From contig DHLU01000128.1 in the NCBI GenBank assembly GCA_002405435.1, positions 1-10,593 on the forward strand: a stretch of 10,593 nt of DNA. Direction: 5' to 3'. Source of the stretch: Flavobacteriales bacterium UBA4660. Lineage in GTDB: Bacteria > Bacteroidota > Bacteroidia > Flavobacteriales_D > Sanyastnellaceae. The notes beneath the pieces are model-generated. The model searched no databases and had not been told where the DNA came from. It worked only from the letters and a program-made list of their open reading frames with translations. The position numbers were made by a program, and so were the translations under genes. Positions 1-7,122 of the stretch are shown here, one piece after another. Each line of letters begins with the position of its first letter. Within the stretch, counting starts at the first letter, position 1.

Positions 1-1649
1 TTCCACCGGCCTCCGGCAATGCCGTAGTCAAGCAGTCCTGTGGTGGTTATCAGATCATCGAAAAACCAGCCGAGATTTTTTCCACTTACTTCTTCGAAAA
101 CGGCCCGCAGGTCTTCTGGTTGCGGATGACGGAATTTCCACCGGTCGAAGTAGGTGTGCATACACCGGTCGAAGGTGGGTTCGCCGAGGTATTCGTGCAA
201 ATACCTGAAGGCTGTGGCGGTCTTTTTGTAAACGATGGTGCCGTAGTTGGTGTTGGTAAACACTTCGGAAGTGGCTTCAATGGGTTGGTCGCTGAAATTG
301 CGGGCACTGATGAGGTAGGCCACTTCGTCTGTATAGAGGTAATCGAGGTCCTGGGCACCCAGCAACCGCTCGAGGCCTTGCGCCACGGGGGTGTTTAGCG
401 ATGGTCTGAGGGCCATGATGGACCTGGTCTCATAGTAGGAGTTGATGCCTTCATCCATCCAGGCGTGGTCTCTTTCGTCAGACCCGAGAATGCCATAAAA
501 CCAGTTGTGGCCGACTTCGTGGATGATTACCAGTTCGAGTGCGGTTACATCATTCATACTTCCGATAACCGTCACGTTGGGGTACTCCATACCTCCCCCT
601 GCGCTGATGGTGCCGTCCACAGCGGTGCAGTGGTTGTAAGGGTATTCTCCCACCCAGGCCGAATAGGTGAGCAGGGCGTGGTTGATGGCGCCCACACCAT
701 TGTTCTTCCATACCGCTGCGTTTTTGGGGGTAAACATGGCCCAGGTGGTCACCTTGCGTCCGGAAACCGGCAGGGTCACTTCGCTTTTTTCTACCAGGAA
801 ACGTTTGTCGGCAAACCAGCCAAAGTCGTGCACATCGCGCTGCACATACCTCAGGGTTTTGAATGTGGAGGAGGAGGGAGGAGATTCGTTGTAATCTTCC
901 GGGTCTTTATCGCGCGACATTCGGTCGAGGCGTTCGGTTTCCGAAGCGGTTTGCAGGTCGCCTGTGGCACCGACGGTATAATTTTCCGGCAGGGTGATGG
1001 ACACATCGAAACTGCCGAACTCACTGTAAAACTCACCCTGGTTGAGGTACGGGATGGGATGCCAGCCGTTGCGGTCAAACACAGCCGGCTTGGGATACCA
1101 CTGGGTAATCTGATAACTCTGGCCGATGTGCCCGAGCCGTGAAATATCCCCTGAAGGAATTTTGACCCTGAAGGGTGTGGTAATGACCATTTTTTCGCCG
1201 GGCTTCAGCGGTTGCGGCAGTTTGATCCAAGCGATATCGGCGTGGTTACCGTAGAACATCCACGTGAGTGTGCTTCCGTTTGCACTAAAGTCGAGCGAGT
1301 CGATAAATCCCCTGTCTGAATCGGAAGCGTTGAACATCGCATAAGCTCCGCTGCGTGCCATGGCCCTGGCCAGGGCGGTTTGGCGGTTTTTGTAGGCATT
1401 GGGCCACAGGTGGATGAAAAGGGTATCAAGAGACTGCGCTGAGCGGTTGTGGTATTCCATTTCCACGTTCCCGCGCAGCATGTGCTGCACATCATCAAGC
1501 GTTACCGAGATGCGGTAGTTGACTTCCTGCTGAAAGTAGGCTTGCTGTGCCCGCACGGTCGGTATAGACAGCACCAATACCAGCAGCGGCATCAGTGCCC
1601 GGGGCAATAGGCCCGGCACAGGGGCAAGATGGGTAAGAAGATTTTTCAT
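1..1649 (-). CDS. Secreted M1-family metallopeptidase (partial, C-terminus beyond window)
   Basis: This is a zinc aminopeptidase-like enzyme of family M1, reading off the left edge after 549 complete codons with no internal stop. The zinc site is the HEVGH motif (H377, E378, H381) followed by E400, which is exactly the HExxH-x18-E spacing of M1. The upstream substrate-binding motif reads GGGMEYPN (M354, E355) in place of the classic GAMEN, a variant I recall from bacterial M1 members. Y474 in the VYKK segment is the probable catalytic tyrosine. Residues 1-34 look like a Sec signal peptide with a hydrophobic stretch at about 20-30 and cleavage after VRA, so the protein acts in the periplasm or outside the cell. 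The start at 1649 is the first ATG after an in-frame TAG (1653-1655); M20 (1592) is an alternative that would give a more compact signal peptide. There is no evident Shine-Dalgarno. Peptide substrate is unknown. It lies 87 bp downstream of eno on the same strand. Confidence 0.93.
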   Translation of the reverse strand, partial: MKNLLTHLAPVPGLLPRALMPLLVLVLSIPTVRAQQAYFQQEVNYRISVTLDDVQHMLRGNVEMEYHNRSAQSLDTLFIHLWPNAYKNRQTALARAMARSGAYAMFNASDSDRGFIDSLDFSANGSTLTWMFYGNHADIAWIKLPQPLKPGEKMVITTPFRVKIPSGDISRLGHIGQSYQITQWYPKPAVFDRNGWHPIPYLNQGEFYSEFGSFDVSITLPENYTVGATGDLQTASETERLDRMSRDKDPEDYNESPPSSSTFKTLRYVQRDVHDFGWFADKRFLVEKSEVTLPVSGRKVTTWAMFTPKNAAVWKNNGVGAINHALLTYSAWVGEYPYNHCTAVDGTISAGGGMEYPNVTVIGSMNDVTALELVIIHEVGHNWFYGILGSDERDHAWMDEGINSYYETRSIMALRPSLNTPVAQGLERLLGAQDLDYLYTDEVAYLISARNFSDQPIEATSEVFTNTNYGTIVYKKTATAFRYLHEYLGEPTFDRCMHTYFDRWKFRHPQPEDLRAVFEEVSGKNLGWFFDDLITTTGLLDYGIAGGRW

Positions 1650-1674
1650 GGGCTAAGGAAAGTGTTGGTTTTAG

Positions 1675-1736
1675 GCTTGAGACGCTCAAGCGCCATTTTA
1701 GTTACTTCCGTTGCCCGGCATGTCAGGTCGGCAACG
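1675..1736 (-). other. Two small hairpins between eno and the M1 peptidase gene
   Basis: Two inverted repeats fill most of the 87-bp gap after the eno stop codon. The first pairs 1709-1715 with 1730-1736 (CGTTGCC/GGCAACG, 14-nt loop) and starts immediately after the stop. The second pairs 1675-1681 with 1685-1691 (GCTTGAG/CTCAAGC, 3-nt loop). Neither is followed by a run of T on the minus strand, so they are not convincing intrinsic terminators. They could be RNA 3'-end or processing structures, or a weak attenuator. No TAnnTTTG-type promoter was seen in this gap for the peptidase gene. Confidence 0.4.
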
Positions 1737-3035
<1,299 letters not shown>

Positions 3036-4142
3036 TTAACGGACGGTTTCTTTGCTTGTAGCCATGGCATGCATAAACTGGTCGAAGAGGTAACGCGAGT
3101 CGTGAGGCCCTGCGCTTGCTTCCGGGTGATACTGCACGCTGAAGACGGCTTTGGATTTCAAGCGGATGCCCGCAACCGTGTTGTCGTTGAGATGCAGATG
3201 CGTTACTTCCACGTCGGGATTGTTTTTCAACGAATCGTGGGAGACCACAAAGCCATGGTTCTGGCTGGTGATTTCGCATTTGCCGGTAATCAGGTTTTTC
3301 ACCGGGTGGTTGATGCCGCGGTGTCCGTTGAACATTTTTTCGGTTTTCAGGCCCTGGCTAAGCGCGATCAGTTGGTGTCCGAGGCAGATGCCGAAGCAGG
3401 GAATTCCGGAATCAATAAGCGCTGCAAATAGCGCGATGGTCTCTTTCATGGCGGCAGGGTCGCCCGGACCATTGCTGAACATGATGCCGTCGGGCGACCA
3501 GTCGAGCACCGCCTCGCGTGTGGTATGCATAGGAAATACACGCATCCGGCAGCCGCGTTCCTCAAGACACCGGAGGATATTTTTTTTGACGCCGAGGTCA
3601 ATCACCGCCACGCGCATGTCTCCGCTTCCGAGGTCGTAGGGTGAAGCACAGGTGACGCGCGAACTGAGTTCGAGGCCACTCATGTCTGGACATTCGGCCA
3701 GCCTTGCCTTCAGCGCTTCCACCTGGTCTACTTCGGTGGAGATGATGCAGTTCATCGCACCGGCTTCGCGGATATGCCGCACCAGGGCACGCGTGTCCAC
3801 ATCGCTGATACCGACGATACCGTCGCGCTCGAAGTAATCCTGGAGCGTACCCGTTTCTCCGGCACGGCTCGCTATCTCAGAGAATTTTTTGATGACTACG
3901 CCTGAAACCTTGCAGTTTTCGCTTTCCACCTCGCCGGGCTGCACCCCGTAATTGCCGATGTGTGCTGCAGCCATCACCAGCACCTGGCCGTAGTATGAAG
4001 GGTCAGTAAATACCTCCTGATAGCCTGTCATGGCAGTATTGAAGGCAATTTCTCCGGTGGTTGTGCCGGTTGCACCGCAAGACATTCCGTGGAATGTAGT
4101 TCCATCCTGCAGCACCAGGATGGCGGGAATCTGGGGTCTCAT
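3036..4142 (-). CDS. carA: Carbamoyl-phosphate synthase small subunit (glutamine amidotransferase)
   Basis: The small subunit hydrolyses glutamine and delivers ammonia to the large subunit CarB, making carbamoyl phosphate for pyrimidine and arginine synthesis in the cytoplasm. The N-terminal CPSase small-chain domain (about residues 5-140) carries the family segment EIAFNTAMTGYQE (31-43). The class I glutamine amidotransferase domain (about 175-360) has NGPGDP (224-229), the nucleophile C253 in FGICLGHQ, and the rest of the triad H339 and E341 in YHPE. The 368-residue length is typical. The ATG start at 4140-4142 sits only a few bases downstream of a strong predicted promoter, so the mRNA leader would be very short. 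carB is not in the window. The gene heads the leftward carA-eno unit and is divergent from the secreted-protein operon. Confidence 0.98.
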   Translation of the reverse strand: MRPQIPAILVLQDGTTFHGMSCGATGTTTGEIAFNTAMTGYQEVFTDPSYYGQVLVMAAAHIGNYGVQPGEVESENCKVSGVVIKKFSEIASRAGETGTLQDYFERDGIVGISDVDTRALVRHIREAGAMNCIISTEVDQVEALKARLAECPDMSGLELSSRVTCASPYDLGSGDMRVAVIDLGVKKNILRCLEERGCRMRVFPMHTTREAVLDWSPDGIMFSNGPGDPAAMKETIALFAALIDSGIPCFGICLGHQLIALSQGLKTEKMFNGHRGINHPVKNLITGKCEITSQNHGFVVSHDSLKNNPDVEVTHLHLNDNTVAGIRLKSKAVFSVQYHPEASAGPHDSRYLFDQFMHAMATSKETVR

Positions 4143-4152
4143 TTCAGGGGAG

Positions 4153-4185
4153 CAAAGTTATCGCAGGGTGCACCCGCCCGCAATG
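4153..4185 (-). promoter_or_regulatory. Bacteroidota-type promoter of carA-eno with palindrome in the spacer
   Basis: On the minus strand, CATTG (4181-4185) lies 20 nt upstream of TAACTTTG (4153-4160). This matches the Bacteroidota housekeeping consensus of a TTG-containing -33 box and a TAnnTTTG -7 box at about the right spacing. Transcription would start near 4147, about five bases before the carA ATG. The spacer holds a perfect 10-bp palindrome GGGTGCACCC (4166-4175), which could be an operator or chance. Confidence 0.65.
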
Positions 4186-4291
4186 GGAGTTTTCAGCAAT
4201 TCTTTATATAAGTCTATGAAAATCAACATAAAGTGCCCTTTTTTTCAACATAGAATTTGCGTATCCACCGCCGGCATGTGGCCGCACACCT

Positions 4292-4299
4292 TATATTTG
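4292..4299 (+). promoter_or_regulatory. Candidate -7 box for the tandem secreted-protein operon
   Basis: TATATTTG matches the TAnnTTTG -7 consensus 18 bases before the ATG at 4318. No good TTTG -33 element occurs about 20 nt upstream; the nearest TTTG (4256-4259) is 32 nt away. The promoter may therefore be weak, activator-dependent or mis-assigned. It lies in a 175-bp divergent region with an AT-rich patch at about 4197-4258. Confidence 0.45.
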
Positions 4300-4317
4300 A
4301 GGCATAGGCAGTAACTA

Positions 4318-7122
4318 ATGACCAGGCACCTTATCCTCGCTGGATTACTCCCCGCCCTTACCGCTTTTACCCTCCGGGCACAGTTCACGGATGTTTCCGC
4401 CATGCTGAATGCGAATATCATTCTGGAGGGCAACCTCTATGGAAATGGGGTGAGTTTCTATGATTTCACCGGAGACGGATGGGACGATCTGACCGTTGCA
4501 GACGGCGCACAGGCTGTACGGTTTTACATCAACAACAATGGCACGTTACAGTCCACGGACCTGGGCATATCCAACACACCCGCCGGCCAGGTATCCATGA
4601 CCCTCTGGGCTGACTACGACAACGACGGCGATCAGGACTTGCTGATCACCAAACAAAACCAGCGGATGCAGTTGTGGAGAAACAACGGCAACCTGGCGTT
4701 TACCAATGTGGCTGTGACAGCCGGATTGGAGCAACTCGACCACAACTATTGGGGCGCCTCGTGGTGTGATGTGGACCACGACGGCCTGCTCGACCTATTT
4801 GTCTCCAAGTACTATCACCCGGTGTTTAACCCCCAGCCTGTATTCCGGAGTATCCTCTACCACAACAACGGCGATGGAACCTTTTCGGATGTTACGGTAG
4901 CATCGGGTATCGACCTCCCGCCGAGGCCAACCTTTCAGGGGGTATTTTTTGATTACAACGCCGACGGCTGGGAAGACCTGTTTTTAGTTATAGACCGGCA
5001 GTCCTTTTCCAATGAGCTTTTTGAGAACAATGGTGACGGTACGTTTAGCAATGTGACAATGGCCAGCAACACCGGGCAACACATGTGCTCGATGACGGGA
5101 ACCGTGGGTGATTACGACAACGACGCCGACCTCGATTTGTATGTTACCAACAGCCTCGATGGAAACCTCCTCCTAAAAAACAACGGCGACGAAACCTTTG
5201 CCGATGTGTCGGCAGACATGGGTGTGGTGGTGAACCAAAACTGCTGGGGATCGCTGTGGATAGATTACGACAACAATACCTGGCAGGATCTGATGGTATC
5301 GGTAACCTCCCCCTTTCTCACGCCGGTAGGAAACCAGTTTTTTATCAACGAAGAAGCACTTGACTTCTTGGAGGAGAGCAGCTTGGCAGGGCTTGAAAGC
5401 GACCCTTCGCAGACCTATATGGTGGCTATGGGTGACCTCAATACGGACGGATACTACGACTTTGTCTGGAACAACGATGAACCCTTTCCTGCCAAACTCT
5501 ACCGCAACAATGGTGGCGACAACCACTACCTGTCTGTTTCCCTGGAGGGTGTGCTGGCCAACCGCGATGGTATTGGCAGTTGGATTCACTGCTACGCTGG
5601 CGGCAACCATTATGTGCGCTACACCATATGCGGAGAAGACTTTCTGGGCCAGTCGTCTGGGAAAGAGATTTTTGGACTCGGTGCCATTGCGGTTGTTGAT
5701 TCCCTGGTGATCGACTGGAATTCAGGTACCCATGATGTGTATGAAAGGGTTGCTGTGAATCAAACGCTTTTCCTAACCGAAGGCGGCGGAATCTCGGCGA
5801 ACCTTTCTCAGCCAGCGCTGCTCTGTCCGGGAGACAGTGTGCTGTTGCATGCCGAAGCATTTGCATCCTATCTGTGGAGCAATGGAGCGGTTACCCAGGA
5901 TATCTATGTTGACCAGCCCGGTCTGTATGCGCTTCAGGTGGTCACCGGCTTTGGAGCCATCCTGTACTCCGATACGGTTGAGGTGTTAGCTGCCACGGTG
6001 GGCGACATCAGTCTTGAGGCGGCGAATGTTTCCTGTTTCGGCCTCAACGATGCCGCCGTGAGCCTGTTACCGGAAGGAGACTACGCTGCGGTAAACTGGA
6101 GCGACGGCGTCACCGGGGTTAGCGTGCGTTCGGGATTGGGAATTGGATGGCTTTCGGTGAATGGCGTCAGCGCCGAAGGTTGTGCCTTCGCCGATTCGGT
6201 GCTGATTACGCAACCGGAACCAATGGCAGTTGCCGGTCAGGTTAACCATGTTACCTGCCATGGTGCGTCTGATGGCCAGGTATTGGCTGAGGTCAGCGGA
6301 GGTTCGCTGCCCTATACCTTGACGTGGCTGCCCGGTGGTCCTGATGCGCTGGGTGCAGGCACCTATACGCTTCATGCGGAAGATGCCAATGGCTGTGAAA
6401 CGGATGCAGCCTATGAGGTCGTGGAACCGGCTCCGCTCTGGTTCAGCAGCGAAGTTACCGATATCACCTGTGCGGGATTCTCCGATGGTGCCATCGATGT
6501 GGAAGTATCGGGTGGCACACAACCCATAGACTTGTTGTGGTCTTCAGGCAACGGGGAAGCCCTCGGCGCAGGCACCTATACCCTCTATGCCGCAGATGCC
6601 CTGGGATGTCAGGCGGATACCACATTTATCATTTCCGACCCCCTTGAGCTGACGCTAGCGCTGGGATCAACGCCGCAGGTTGGTGCAACAGGCGGGACCA
6701 TTGCACTGGGCATTGCGGGTGGTATTTCTCCCTATACCATTATTTGGAGCACGGGTGCCACCGACAGCCTTTTGCTGACTGGGTTGGCTTCCGGCTTTTA
6801 CAGTGTGTTGGTTACTGATGCTGCAGGTTGTGAAATAACCGACGAGGTTCAGGTAGAATTTGTTTCATCCATACAAGAGTGGAGCGAACAAGACTTAAGG
6901 CTATGGCCCAATCCTTCAGCGGGCGAGGTTTTCGTGGCGCTGCCGGCAGGATGCTCATGCTTCCGCGTGATAAACATGGAGGGCAGGGTGGTTGTGGATT
7001 CCGCCGGCAACAGAAATGCGGGCAGCATGACGCTCGACCTGGCGCCGGGTGTTTACCAATGTGCTGCATGGACTGACTGTGGAATACTGAGAAAGACCCT
7101 TGTGGTTATCCGAAAACCATGA
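4318..7122 (+). CDS. Secreted FG-GAP/ASPIC-UnbV (CRTAC1-like) protein with SprB repeats and T9SS C-terminal domain
   Basis: This 934-residue exported protein probably acts in binding or adhesion rather than catalysis; no catalytic motif is seen. Residues 1-21 form a signal peptide with likely cleavage after LRA. Seven FG-GAP/VCBS repeats carry calcium-loop motifs starting at D49, D99, D151, D212, D265, D316 and D373 (for example DYDNDGDQD), predicting a seven-bladed propeller. An ASPIC/UnbV domain follows at about 402-487, including NRDGIGS (415-421) and FGLG (452-455). Residues about 500-556 look Ig-like. Four SprB-type repeats occupy about 562-847, each ending in a GCx motif. A type A T9SS sorting domain spans 859-934, with WPNPSAGE (863-870), an EGR turn and a closing LVVIRKP. 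Four Cys lie in this last domain (879, 881, 915, 921), which is unusual. The ATG follows an in-frame TAA (4312-4314). It overlaps the next, paralogous gene by 4 bp. The ligand is unknown. Confidence 0.92.
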   Translation: MTRHLILAGLLPALTAFTLRAQFTDVSAMLNANIILEGNLYGNGVSFYDFTGDGWDDLTVADGAQAVRFYINNNGTLQSTDLGISNTPAGQVSMTLWADYDNDGDQDLLITKQNQRMQLWRNNGNLAFTNVAVTAGLEQLDHNYWGASWCDVDHDGLLDLFVSKYYHPVFNPQPVFRSILYHNNGDGTFSDVTVASGIDLPPRPTFQGVFFDYNADGWEDLFLVIDRQSFSNELFENNGDGTFSNVTMASNTGQHMCSMTGTVGDYDNDADLDLYVTNSLDGNLLLKNNGDETFADVSADMGVVVNQNCWGSLWIDYDNNTWQDLMVSVTSPFLTPVGNQFFINEEALDFLEESSLAGLESDPSQTYMVAMGDLNTDGYYDFVWNNDEPFPAKLYRNNGGDNHYLSVSLEGVLANRDGIGSWIHCYAGGNHYVRYTICGEDFLGQSSGKEIFGLGAIAVVDSLVIDWNSGTHDVYERVAVNQTLFLTEGGGISANLSQPALLCPGDSVLLHAEAFASYLWSNGAVTQDIYVDQPGLYALQVVTGFGAILYSDTVEVLAATVGDISLEAANVSCFGLNDAAVSLLPEGDYAAVNWSDGVTGVSVRSGLGIGWLSVNGVSAEGCAFADSVLITQPEPMAVAGQVNHVTCHGASDGQVLAEVSGGSLPYTLTWLPGGPDALGAGTYTLHAEDANGCETDAAYEVVEPAPLWFSSEVTDITCAGFSDGAIDVEVSGGTQPIDLLWSSGNGEALGAGTYTLYAADALGCQADTTFIISDPLELTLALGSTPQVGATGGTIALGIAGGISPYTIIWSTGATDSLLLTGLASGFYSVLVTDAAGCEITDEVQVEFVSSIQEWSEQDLRLWPNPSAGEVFVALPAGCSCFRVINMEGRVVVDSAGNRNAGSMTLDLAPGVYQCAAWTDCGILRKTLVVIRKP
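4435..5517 (+). repeat. Seven FG-GAP/VCBS propeller repeats of the first paralog
   Basis: Seven units of about 50-60 codons each carry an acidic DxDxDG-type loop. Blade 6 (5263-5289) reads DYDNNTWQD, losing the DG pair of the loop, and blade 5 reads DYDNDADLD. The other loops keep an acidic residue or Asn at each predicted metal position. The seven-blade count suggests a closed integrin-like propeller. Confidence 0.85.
6001..6858 (+). repeat. SprB-type repeats of the first paralog
   Basis: Four units of about 70 codons fit the SprB pattern of V-x-C-x-G near the start, SGG-x-x-PY in the middle and AGTYT...GC near the end. Units 2 and 3 are closest, sharing the residue string ALGAGTYTL (677-685 and 748-756) with a 71-codon period. 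The 14-nt string GCAGGCACCTATAC is identical at 6355-6368 and 6568-6581. Unit 1 is degenerate and unit 4 lacks the leading Cys. Such repeats are typical of cell-surface proteins exported by T9SS in gliding Bacteroidota. Confidence 0.75.

Noticed and set aside
465..1142. 225-codon open frame on the plus strand
   Set aside because: It is antisense to the M1 peptidase, whose zinc site is read on the other strand; no start signal or domain supports it.
4204..4211. TTATATAA palindrome in the divergent intergenic region
   Set aside because: It is short and AT-only in an AT-rich patch, and is not placed relative to either predicted promoter in a way that suggests an operator.
5173..5610. Minus-strand open frames within the first FG-GAP gene (and similar at 7623-8138)
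   Set aside because: These are shadows of the repetitive acidic loops; GAC/AAC-rich codons read as valine-rich frames on the opposite strand.
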